Part shown: positions 37,936-48,058 of the stretch, one piece after another
How positions within the stretch are numbered: position 1 is the stretch's first letter
Layout of the letters: each line of letters opens with the position of its first letter
NCBI RefSeq assembly: GCF_020382885.2
Contig: NC_058499.1
Location: forward strand, 18,213,872 to 18,277,871
Source: Scatophagus argus
Lineage: Eukaryota > Chordata > Actinopteri > Scatophagidae
Length of the DNA stretch: 64,000 nt
Reading direction: 5' to 3'
Notes under the pieces: model-generated
Databases searched by the model: none
What the model was told of the DNA's origin: nothing
What the model saw: the letters and a program-made list of their open reading frames with translations, nothing else
Made by a program: the position numbers and the translations under genes

Positions 37936-40900
37936 TGTGTATGTTTCTCTCTGTAACTGTTGAAAACCCTTTCTTTCTGTCCCTGACGCTCTACACTCTG
38001 ACCATGTCTCTTTAGTCTTATTTCTCTCCATTTCCCCTCCAAGCCGTGTGTCACCATGGCTGGTGTTAAATACACACACACACACACGCACACACACCCT
38101 AACCTCAACCTAACCTAAGCAAGTCTGCACGCTAATATTTAATGATTTACATTGTGAGGACTTTCATTTTGTCCCCATAAGTAAGGCAGGTAAGTAAGCA
38201 AGCTTACCTTCTGTAAAAAGTATGCCTGATGCTTTCAGTGAAAACCTGTAAAAACATTTCATCGATTTATTTGGTGGTAATCTGCAAAACCTTGGACATG
38301 AGGAGCAGCTAATTTTTATGACAGCACAGAGAAAGCTAATTGCACAGATAATGGGTTTTTATCAGTGACATTCTCCTTCCAGCTGAGCGTTTTCTGTCTT
38401 TTTTTATCAACCAGGACATGGATGAGAAGGACTGTCTCTCTTCTGAAGACTGAAGACTTCTGTATTTCTGTTTGAAAGCAGCTCCATTGTCAGCCTCTTC
38501 TTTAAGCTTATTTGATGTGATTTCCACCCTGTCCATTATAATGCTCAGTGCTGTGATCTGCCTCTCAGTTAGTCTGGTAAATGCATATGCAGCTGCTCTG
38601 ACACAAACTCAAACAAGCACATCATGCAGCACACATGCAGCTACACGTGTGAGTTTGTGTGCATCGCTCATCTTGTGCTGTTCCCATGGTTCCCCTCTTT
38701 AAAAATAATCTACTGATTCACAGATATGTTGACACTTGACATGGACTTAATTTATTTCTTGGTATAGGTGCCCTGATAGAGCTCTCACAATTGAAACAAA
38801 GGGACAGAGTACAACAAGTGCAGCCATTTTTTTTTAAGTTAAATGAATCTATAGATGATGAATCTATAAAATATAGATGTTTATAGTTTAGAGCAGACTG
38901 TATGCTCATTTCACCATATGCCATGCACGGACTGTCTATCTGTCGATCTGTCTGTAGACAGGCAGATAGATTGCACCTTATGTGTCAGTTCACCCACATA
39001 TGTGTTTCGTCATCTATCTTTCATAAGCGTGTTACCAAGCCATCTGCTGTTCACATGCTGACATTTCAGTCCGACAAAGCATTTCACATTTTCACAATTT
39101 CAGCAAATTACTTAAATTCACTCTGCTCTGATTCCACTCAGCAAACAGCAGAAGTCATTTCAAAGACACACAAAAAGCGAAGGAACAAACAGAGAAAAAA
39201 TCAGGAAACAACAGAAGTAATTGTTTCATGTTGCCATGAATCTTTGTCTACAAAATGACTGAGAGAAAACGTTTAGAGTTCCTCTCCCCTACTTCTCTCT
39301 TATGTGACAACAGTATCACTCGTTCTTCTGTGGATCTTGTTGTGCTCACTCTTGCAAAAAGCTTTATTGCCCAGAAGCATATTAATTGGGATATTTGCAT
39401 AAATGGAGAAATGAGTCGCTAGTAATACAAGAATAGCTAAGAGATATCATTGTGTGTTTATTTATTAGTTTTATTTGACAGCGAAACACATCATTCTCTT
39501 AACATATCAGTCCTGGGGCAACAGCCCGCAGATGCAAGTTCCAACTCAAGTGTGATTATTTTACTCTTCCTCCAATCACAGTAATAATTAAAAGGAGGGA
39601 GATCAATTCAGTGCAGCTCATTGTTTTGAGCTGCATTAATCAAAGAGTAAGCTCTCTAAATAAATGATGCTTGCTGAATTTGCTGGCCAGTGTTTCTGCT
39701 GGTGTCCTACTCTGCATATTTGTCAGCTGAGCCGTGTTTGGCCCGTGTTTGAGCCAAACACGCTTAGAGAGCGACTGAAGCTGCTTTTCTCAAAACAAGT
39801 GGGAAAATAGTTTGATTAAACATGACTTATTAAGTGGTTTGCAGTATATTTTATGTATTGCTGTATCTATTATTTAAGCTGCAGCCTGCTTGTTTTAAAG
39901 TCAGCAGAAACCTGGCAGGTGGTCTTGCTGAATCAAAACTGCAACATTATCATCATTATCCACGTCTGATGATGAAGACAAGATCCAGGTATTTTTTTCT
40001 GAATATCTGAGTTACGTTACATTATACTTGAAAAAAAAATATACATTCTGTAAGGCTGATTCCAAAAATTTTAAACTCCTTATTTTTAAACTGTGTACAC
40101 TAAAATGTGACTAATTTAACCAAAATTCAACTCCTGGCAGTAAGCGAGTATTGAAGCAATATTCAGATTTTCATGTTTTAAGTAAAACAAGGGCACTCAA
40201 TAATTTCCCAATAATGTTGCTTTTGAAATTTAGTTTAATTTTGTTGATGTTTCCTGGAAAAAATACAATATTGTGGATATTGTGGACTGTGGATAATTTG
40301 ACTTAGTTGGTAATTAAATGAATAATATATTAGAAATTCAGATAATAAAACATGTTTAGACCTTTTTGGGTGTTGAAGTGAGGGACTGCTTCATGACCTT
40401 CTGACTCCAGCCCTGCTGTCAATTGCACACACATATATCTAACTGGGATTCACGTGACCTATAATTTCATTGACAATAACTGATATTGAATAAATTCACA
40501 ATTACCAGGAAGTAACTAATTTGGTGCTAATCATAGGGAAATGCAAAATTAGGTCACCAGAAAATCCATCATATATACAGTGCTCATATTTACACATATG
40601 CTGGGAAGAAATATACAAAGATCATTTACTTAAAAACTATATACTGACAAGCTGAAGGCCTTGTACAGTACTTAGTAGCTTAATCAGGACAACCTAAATA
40701 TTATATTACTAGAACATCAATAATGAATTAATGTCTATATTTACTTGCATTTAAATTAAGCATTTATTTTCTTCTAAATTATGAATTAATCATTAAGCAA
40801 ACTCCAGTAACTGTGTGTGAGGTATGCTTTATTAAGAAATTATATCGTTGTAAAACAAACCTTTACTTTCCAACTCCAATGTCTTCCAGAATATGGAATT

Positions 40901-42404
40901 ATTCCTTTAGGGACTGAAATTCGTCATACTGTGAGTTTACCTGTGAGGCCAGGGTCACATGTTAGAAAATATAAATTATTGTTTGTTGGTCTCCAGGGTC
41001 TGACTGATAGCTATCGTGTGCGAAGTTAGAGCTACATCAACAGTGACGGCCCTGAGCTCACATCCACATTCTTCAATATGTCATATCTATAATAAAGATC
41101 AGCCTGTCCACAGATGACTGGAAACCTAGCACTGTGATCCTGAACCCTTCAGGAAATCTGAAGCTTATTTAAATGCGTTCATGTCAGAAATGATCATGAG
41201 TGCTGTGTGAAAGTGAGAGTGCTGGCCTTACAATTACACAAACTTGGGCTTGAGGTCACATGACAAAGAATATTCTCTAGTGAAGTGAGGATGTGGAAGG
41301 ATGACTATAGAATCTTTCTCAAAAAGAATACTCCAAATAAACAGACAGTAAAACGCCTGCTGGCTTTGAGGGAATGCATGCGGTCAGTGAGGTTGATTTT
41401 CATTATCATAATGATCATAATGGAGCAGAGGTCAGACAAACAAGTCTTCATTCACCGACAAGCCTGAAGGAAACAGCCATCCTTCCAACTTAGAATAAAC
41501 AAATCAATTAGCCAAACACCGGAGCTTGATGATAAAGCCAACAAGAGAGCGTGTTTATTTAACCCACATTTAGAGGTCTCGCTCCTGTCTGTTTTGAAAT
41601 GCAGCTGGGAGGACAAATGCCATTTGATTTTCAACAGCAGTCCAGAGTAATTTAGAACATTTTCTAGATTACTCTATTATGTTTCTATTTCACTACAGTT
41701 AAAAGGAAAATATTGCATTTTTTTTTATTTTTAAGTACTTCCTATACTATACTACATTTATCTGACAGCTATAGTTATTTTACAAATTAAGATTTCATAA
41801 ACCAAAAGCTCACGAGATGTGACTTAGTTAATGGACATAATGTTAGGAGAGACTAAGATGCAGTAAGCAAAGACTGATGATCTTCCATTATCACGTCAGT
41901 AATTCATCTCTAAAGCTGCACGTCATACTTTTGTGAGAGTATCAACATGCGGAACAGAAAAAGAGAATTTTCCATTATGAAACTGAGAAGTGCCAGGATG
42001 ATAAGAAGAAAAATTAATTAGATTTGTCTCTAGTCTCCAAAGATATCTGACTTTGCTCTGCTCATAACACACTCACCTACAGACACACACATACACAACA
42101 CAATGGTCTGGTTTGAACAAAACACCAGGGTACATCTGTTTTCTCATATCTCGTTCTTTTAAAATAAGCTCCTGGCCAACAGGGGGAGCCAAAACATTTG
42201 TTTATTCATTTGTTTCTTCGACTGTTAAAGTGCATCAGGTTGGTCATTTCTATTCTCAAGTATAAATGATGTGGCCTCAGCATAGTCATCATATTTTTCA
42301 TTTTATGTTTTATAATTTCACTGAGGCGATAACTGTCTTGGTGTATGGTCTAAGCGTGCATTGCAAGATGCAAGATAAGATGGGACGAAGAACCTGCAGT
42401 AACG
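36840..42404. other. gene-poor stretch
   Basis: No gene is supported. Microsatellites lie at 37903-37940 (CT then GT) and 38071-38097 (CA). A 10-bp stem with a 10-base loop lies near 39735-39765. Parts of 39540-39700 look like conserved non-coding DNA (TAAT-rich with short inverted repeats), but this cannot be tested here. Confidence 0.4.
37903..37940. repeat. (CT)n-(GT)n microsatellite
   Basis: Short CT run passing directly into a GT run. Confidence 0.9.
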
Positions 42405-42410
42405 TTACTT

Positions 42411-42750
42411 CACACACTTGGGGTGAAGCAACCTGCCATTGAAGGATCTGCCCCGTGGTGTCAGAGTCTCATGCAGGGGGTGGGAGTCATTCTCCATCAG
42501 AGAAGATAGTTTGGCTCTCACCCCTCTCTCTCTCTCTCTCTCCCACCACCAGCACTGGGTCGAGGGGTCTCCCTGGGACGAAGCTGGCCTTCCTGATGAT
42601 TTCATCTAGTCTCTTCCTGTCTGCAGTAGAGATGCTGCTGCCCCAGCAGACCACACCACAGATTAGGGCTGATGCAACCGCAGAGTTGCAAAAGGTCCTC
42701 ATGAGCACCCACTGCACTCCACAGGACCTGCTGAGGCCCCCCACACACAA
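42411..42750 (-). mobile_element. LINE reverse-transcriptase C-terminal fragment
   Basis: Read on the minus strand it gives SAVASALICGVVCWGSSIS, then DRKRLDEIIRKAS, GRPLDPVLVVGER and, in another frame, AKLSSLMENDSHPLHETL and GRLLHPKCVK. This is the same family of LINE C terminus seen at 63.5-63.9 kb. The frame is broken exactly where the conserved GERR-MAKLSS block should be, because a GA microsatellite (plus-strand 42523-42541) has expanded there. It is a 5'-truncated dead copy. Confidence 0.85.
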
Positions 42751-42756
42751 ACAAGA

Positions 42757-42815
42757 CGATGTCAGCGAAGATCTCGTCAACATCTTCACATCATCACTAT
42801 CCAATATACAACATT
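42757..42815 (+). mobile_element. 3'-end fragment of the LTR-like repeat
   Basis: The block TCAGCGAAGATCTCGTCAAC, then ATCTTCACATCATCACTATC and a TATACAAC end, matches the end of the LTR-like repeat at 46757-46811 with few differences. It directly abuts the LINE fragment. Only the terminal ~55 bases of the repeat remain. Confidence 0.6.
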
Positions 42816-42819
42816 AGAA

Positions 42820-44090
42820 AGAGCCACACATATTCTCTGAATTCTTAACCACCCTTGTGTATGTCGCAGAGGGCGGTCATGTGGGATTGATCATGAGATC
42901 TTCATGCCCTTGAGTCTCTTATCTTCTTGTCTCAGCAGACTGGCACTTTAGATTGCTTTTGAAGTGTCAGATTTCAGGCCTGTGGAATGAGTAAATCATA
43001 TGTGACACTATAAAAAGATGCCCCACTCACAGTCTGGATAATAGGGGACAAACATCTATATGGTCTGCTTCATCTTCATAATATGAACACATTTGTTGCA
43101 CTCATGCCACACCATAGACCAGGGGCTCAAGGTTGCAATTCCCAAACGAAATCAAGTTACTACACCCAATGGCCCTGATAGGCAGCCACCATCTGTAAAC
43201 ACAATCCTGAGCAGCTCTGCAGCTGTGCTGCTCCTGTCCATAGGGGTCAACCTCAGGTATCTCAGTGACAAAACGAAAGCTGTCCATAAGGACTCCTCCA
43301 CCCCCTCCATCAAAAGGCAATCTTTTTTACACAAGATGAGAGCATAAGATGTGTTGTAATTACAGGCTTAGGCTCCAATTCCCATTGCCATGGGATAAAA
43401 ACCACATAGAGCATGACTGTGACCCTGTGAACCATCTGTTCACACACACACACACACACACACACATACAGAGAGGGAGTTGGGTCATTTTCACATTTAA
43501 AAACCTATAGCAGACTCATTATTTATGTTCACTATCAGCTATCCTAATTATCCAGGGGCCCTATAAGCTTTAATTTTATACATAATAACCTGTTTGTTTG
43601 CTATTGATGCAAATATGCTATTCACAGTTTAATAAGCACATTTTTTATTTGTGTAGCCATGTCCCATGTTGGATTAAATCTGTGTATTATCTTGGATTTC
43701 TCTTTTGTTTTTTGAATATTTGAGCAAAAAGGTTACATGAAGGCCATTAATGACAGGGTTAGCTCAAATCAAATTTAAATCAGAATTATAATTGTCTTAA
43801 ATTGACTGATTGGTAACTGTTTTTTCTTTCTTTTTGATTTTCTCTGCCCATGTCCTGGTTCTTATCGAGCAGTCCAGAAAGGAGGGCAGGGGAGCCCCAT
43901 TGATTTTTTTCTGCTGTCCTTACTGTTCGCTGCAGTTGCTGTTCCTGTCATACTTTGCGACTGCTCCAAACCAGCCTGTGGTGGATGTGCGCTGGACAGA
44001 TTAGTGGTTGTAAATTTAATGATTATGGAGGAACTATATATACAGTTAAAGAGTGTAAAATAAAATAATTTGTGTCATATTGATATTATT
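42820..44090. other. non-coding stretch
   Basis: A CA microsatellite lies at 43441-43470. On the minus strand, 43102-43320 stays open for 72 codons (PYGQEQHSCRAAQDCVYRWW and neighbours). I recognise no family in it and do not call it a gene. Confidence 0.4.
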
Positions 44091-44094
44091 ACAG

Positions 44095-44445
44095 GCGGCA
44101 TGGTGGTGCAGTGGCTAGCACTCATAGCAAGAGGGTTCCAGGTTCGAATCCCGGTCTGGGCCCTTCTATGTGGAGTTTGCATGTTCTCCCTGTGCCTGCG
44201 TGGGTTTTCTCCGGGTACTCCTGCTTCCTCCCACAATACCAAAAACATGCACATTAGGTTAATTGGCTACTCTACATTGCCCCTAGGTGTGAGTGTGAGA
44301 GTGTGTGGTTGTCTGTCTTTGTGTGTTGGCTCTGCGATTGACTGGCGACCAGTCCAGGGTGAACCCCGCCTCTCGCCCGTAGTCAGTTGGGATAGGCTCC
44401 AGCTCCCCCTGGCAGATAAGCGGTATAGAAAATGGATGGATGGGA
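44095..44445 (+). mobile_element. tRNA-headed SINE-like repeat
   Basis: The head has an A-box-like TGGTGCAGTGG near 44104 and a consensus RNA polymerase III B box GGTTCGAATCC at 44141-44151. The body carries GTGGAGTTTGCATGTTCTCC and CGCCTCTCGCCC and ends in AAATGGATGGATGG. This is one of the most abundant interspersed repeats of teleost genomes; I cannot give its database name with certainty. The copy looks almost complete. Confidence 0.75.
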
Positions 44446-44533
44446 AACAGTGAGGAGGCTGCCCCTCTTTTCATTGTAAATCTAAAGTTTACATTATATA
44501 GCTGCATTATCCATAACCTAGCAGTTGTGTATA

Positions 44534-44534
<1 letters not shown>

Positions 44535-44592
<58 letters not shown>
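44535..44592. repeat. (TA)n microsatellite
   Basis: Almost pure TA run of about 58 bases between the SINE-like repeat and the etfbkmt upstream region. Confidence 0.95.
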
Positions 44593-44594
<2 letters not shown>

Positions 44595-44862
44595 ATGTCA
44601 ATCAAACCTACCTGAAAAAAGAAAAATGCCCCAATTGAACAGTCTGAGGTTATATTCAGTATTACTCTCTATATTGTAAATATATAGGACCTGTTTTTCT
44701 AGCGATTCATATCATCAACAACTAGTCACACGATCAAAATCCAACACATATTGTGTAGGAACCTTTTTGAGCGGAACGTTAATTTTCTGTACCGTCTTCA
44801 GGTGCCGAGAAAAATTTGTCCGTCACTATTTTGTGTTCGTGTGGAAAACAACTATAGAGTCG

Positions 44863-45034
44863 GTGGGAGCTGTTTGGAGATTTAATGAGTCTGCGATTCT
44901 CTATCTGCCAGCATTACGACGTTTAGAGGTTTTACGATATATTGAGATTAACACACGGTTGTTAACCGCAGCAAGAAGCTTTAAAAGTGGCAACATGCAA
45001 CAGCTGTGGGTGCTAATTTGACTAGCAAAAACGT
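44863..45034 (+). promoter_or_regulatory. etfbkmt upstream region, duplicated inverted at 54.4 kb
   Basis: These 172 bases end 39 bases before the etfbkmt start codon. An inverted, diverged copy lies at 54392-54549. Shared blocks are GTGGGAGCTGT, GGAGATTTAA, GTTTAGAGGTTTTA, GATATAT and a nearly identical stretch from GAAGCTTTAAAAGTGGCAAC through CTAATTTGACTAGCAA. By position it should contain promoter or 5' UTR sequence. It might instead be a dispersed repeat that happens to lie here. Confidence 0.5.
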
Positions 45035-45073
45035 TAGCTGTGTAAGCAAGAGTTTTCCAGTGATCCTTTGATC

Positions 45074-46491
45074 ATGTTGGGACTTTTAACGCCCCACAGT
45101 TCTACTCGATATGTTCAAATATTTCTCAGATCATTCAAACAAACAAGCAGACGTAGATGTCTGTCAGTCAGTTGTCAGTCTCATGAGTACATCAGGAGAT
45201 TTATCTCAGAGAACACAGAGATAGGTGGAGAGCAGAGCCTGACTCCAGAGATCAAACTGAGACTTTTCACCCCAAACTGTAGATTCTGGCGAGAAAGACC
45301 AGAGCTCTGGCCTTTCGATGACCCGTACTGGGCCATATATTGGCCAGGAGGACAGGCGCTCTCGAGGTATCTAGGAGTTTAGCATCAATGCGAACAACTG
45401 GCACTGTGTTTTATGTATGTGAGTTACTGATGGTAATTCTCATCTGGTGCCGTCTGTGTGTAGGTATCTCTTGGATAACCCTGGAGTGTGTAGGAGTAAG
45501 ACAGTTCTGGATCTGGGAAGCGGCTGTGGAGCCTCAGCCATCGCTGCAAAACTATGTGGTGCTGCTCACGTAGTTGCGAATGACATTGACAATGGTATGC
45601 ATCTGTGTTTGTTGTTACTGTTCTATGTTGAGTCGCCCACTGCCCCGGGTTTGCTGTGTGTGTGTGCACGTCACTTGGGTGGGTTAAATGCAGAGCACAA
45701 ATTTCGTTGGAGTGAGTTTCCTCCAATGACAAAATATGTCACTTTCTTTTCTTACTTTCTTCTTTGATATTGTTTTGTCCTTTCTCTTATCTTTGGCAGA
45801 GGAAGCAGAGGGGTGACTCTGAACGTAAAATATGTTAAGGGTGAACAGTTTTACTACTGACTGAGGTACATGGAGTTGAAAGCTAGGTGTTCAGTACTAA
45901 CAATGGGTTCTGAGAGGACTGCTGACAAAAACCTCAGCACTCAAGGTGCTGATTCTGTTCAATAGATCAACTTCAACACTTCTGATTGCTGATCTGTGTT
46001 GTTGGTCCTGATGCGCACCATGATGTATTTTGCAGATTAAGTGTGATTCTTTCTGTCTTGTCACAGACAATGGAGTGCATTTTAAAGCAAAGTATTAAAT
46101 GAGTCGTAAGTAATGAATAAGCGCCCCTGTTTGTGTTACAGTTGCAGCCGTTGCAACCCACATGAACTGTGAGCTGAACAGCCTGGAGCCACTTCTTTGT
46201 CTCAGTAACAACATGATTGGTTCACAAGTTAAGGGCTTTGACATGATCCTACTGGGTGACATGTTCTATGATGAGTCCCTCGCCACCAGTCTTCACAGCT
46301 GGTTGGACCACTGCATCAAAGCCCACAGCACCCAAGTCCTGATTGGAGACCCTGGAAGAGCCCAGTTTGAGGAACATGGCATTCGAGGACATCTGCGGCA
46401 GCTGGCTCAGTTTGAGCTGCCAGAGTTCGTCAGAGAGGAGAACTATGGTCTGACTCGCAGCAGTGTTTGGTGCTACTGTCCTGAACTCTGA
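45074..46491 (+). CDS. etfbkmt: ETF beta-subunit lysine methyltransferase (METTL20)
   Basis: Three coding exons, 45074-45366, 45464-45594 and 46142-46491, splice cleanly (AG/GTATCT to GTGTAG; ATG/GTATGC to TTACAG) to give 257 residues; the human protein has 262. It is a mitochondrial seven-beta-strand methyltransferase that uses S-adenosylmethionine to methylate lysines of the electron-transfer flavoprotein beta subunit. Residues 1-35 are basic and amphipathic, fitting a mitochondrial targeting signal. The family phrase PYWAIYWPGGQALSR ends at residue 98. Motif I is VLDLGSGCG (112-120), ANDID at 136-140 is the acidic strand-2 end, and LGDMFYDE (179-186) is the family's catalytic-region motif. 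VLIGDPGR also matches the human enzyme. Introns are 97 and 547 bases; the second contains a SINE tail. The first ATG in frame is used. The 3' UTR appears to run into an LTR-like repeat. Confidence 0.96.
45626..45770 (+). mobile_element. SINE tail in etfbkmt intron 2
   Basis: GTCGCCCACTGCCCC leads into GTGTGTGTGCACGTCACTTG, GGGTTAAATGCAGAGCACAA and ATTTCGTTGG, then a degenerate ATGACAA end. I recognise this as the body and tail of a widespread teleost tRNA-derived SINE. The tRNA-like head is missing. Confidence 0.6.
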
Positions 46492-46496
46492 GGACA

Positions 46497-46811
46497 GGTT
46501 TATGTTTTGGTAGGGGTCCCAAACTCTACTAAGATATCGATTACACAGGATGAGGAGAGGGTCGTTTCTCCTCCTCTCTTGGATTCTTGGAAAACTGAGG
46601 TCATTGGATGAGTTCCAGATGTGTACCCCTCTTTTGTTGTAAACAAATACCCTACATAAGCATATGACTAGAGACCTTTCAGTAGTGCGATCTTCATTTG
46701 GCCTGGATACACTCACATGCATGTATTTGATGCTATGCTTTTTTGTAATAAACCGGTATCAGCGGAGATCTCCTTCAACATCTTCACATCATCGCTATCA
46801 ATTATACAACA
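46497..46811 (+). mobile_element. LTR-like repeat, copy B, abutting etfbkmt
   Basis: Homologous to 36490-36810, and its last 55 bases also to 42757-42815. It begins within about six bases of the etfbkmt stop codon. It has a TATA-like CTACATAAGCATA and an AATAAA poly(A) signal at 46747-46752, and ends in TATACAAC. This order (TATA-like, poly(A) signal, short end region) fits a solo LTR in the same orientation as etfbkmt. No terminal direct repeats or internal region were seen. Confidence 0.5.
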
Positions 46812-47290
46812 AGGAATACAGTACACCCCTCCGAACAGTGTCTGGCAGGCTGTGGTTGCTGCTGCACAGAAAGTTGATCATCAACAGATCAAGAAACTGA
46901 CAGCTTCCATAAATGGAAGGCTTATGACTGTTATTGAAAAGAAGAATGGCTATATTGGTCACTTTTTTAAAAAAATGTCAGAAATTATTATTTGTAAATT
47001 TTGAGTTGTTTATTATTCTGACTTTAACAGAAAATAAACAAGAGAGATGGGAAAATTTTCATTCATTCATTTAGTTGCATAATAATTTTGCACACTAATA
47101 GTTGCCCAATAATTGTGCACACATAGACATTCTCCTAAGAAAGCCAAAACCTCACTTTTACATCTTTAAACATTCTGGTTTGAGGTTAATTAATAATTTT
47201 TGGATTGACCGTGAGCACTGTAGTTGTTCAATAATAAGATTAATCCTCAAAAATACACCTTGCCCAATAATTGTGCACAGAGTGACAGCT
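46812..47290 (+). mobile_element. Tc1/mariner-type remnant (transposase end and tail)
   Basis: Immediately after the LTR-like repeat the sequence reads VWQAVVAAAQKVDHQQIKKL and GRLMTVIEKKNGYIGH, the pattern of a Tc1/mariner transposase C terminus. A tail follows with the repeated phrases TTGCCCAATAATTGTGCAC at about 47103 and 47263 and TTGCATAATAATTTTGCACA near 47076. The 5' part of the element is absent. Confidence 0.6.
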
Positions 47291-48058
47291 GTAGAAACAT
47301 TAATTTATTTACACATCAGTTTAAAAAAAAAAAAAAGAAGTGAAATTACAAATGATGCCATTTTTGTCTCACTCACAGTTTGTTTCAGATAAACAAATAT
47401 AGATTTAGTTAAGCCAGCACATTTCCCATCACGCTCCCTACTGCCATAGATACACGGTGAAAATTGTGAGACAATTTAGAAAGGATTTCTGTAATTTTTG
47501 TAAGAATATGATTGAAATATATTTTAAATGTATATCAAAACAATATCAAACTTTATTTCTCATAAAAATATATGGTTCATGTGCAAATATAGCATAATCA
47601 TATCTTTAATGTAGGAAAATATAAAAACATAAATATGTAGCTAAAATATAAATTCAAGGAATGTTTAACATTTTTGTAAGACATGAGGAATTGTATTTTA
47701 AGAAAATGACTTTACATCTTATACAGTGGTAACTTGTGGTAACAAATATATCCAAAACCGGCACAATTTCAATTTATATCCAGTATGTCATAGGTGAGAT
47801 GTCCAGGTCAGAGCCAGAATGTAAGTCTGGACCATACATGGCTATTTACATTTTATATTTAATATATTCTGGCATATTTTGTAGCAAGGAGTATATTTAT
47901 GGAGAATTTACCACAAGTACAAGAACACAAAGAGATGAAATGAAAAAATGTAAAAAACATATGAAATGAAATTTTCTCAAATGCAGTATTTCCCAGAAAG
48001 AAGACAACATCTGAGTTAAAACTGTCTTCTGTTGCAAATGAACCTTCTGCCTGTCAAG
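47291..48058. other. convergent intergenic DNA with resf1 3' UTR
   Basis: Very AT-rich. Read on the minus strand it should hold the resf1 3' UTR; TTTATT at about 47551 is a possible AATAAA signal for that gene. No other gene is seen. Confidence 0.4.

Noticed and set aside
43102-43320. 72-codon minus-strand frame (PYGQEQHSCRAAQDC region)
   Set aside because: It looks more protein-like than most, but has no recognised family, no splice partner and no repeat support.
46249-46722. 157-codon minus-strand frame after etfbkmt
   Set aside because: Half of it is antisense to etfbkmt exon 3 and the rest lies in the LTR-like repeat, with a similar shadow frame in the copy at 36.5 kb.
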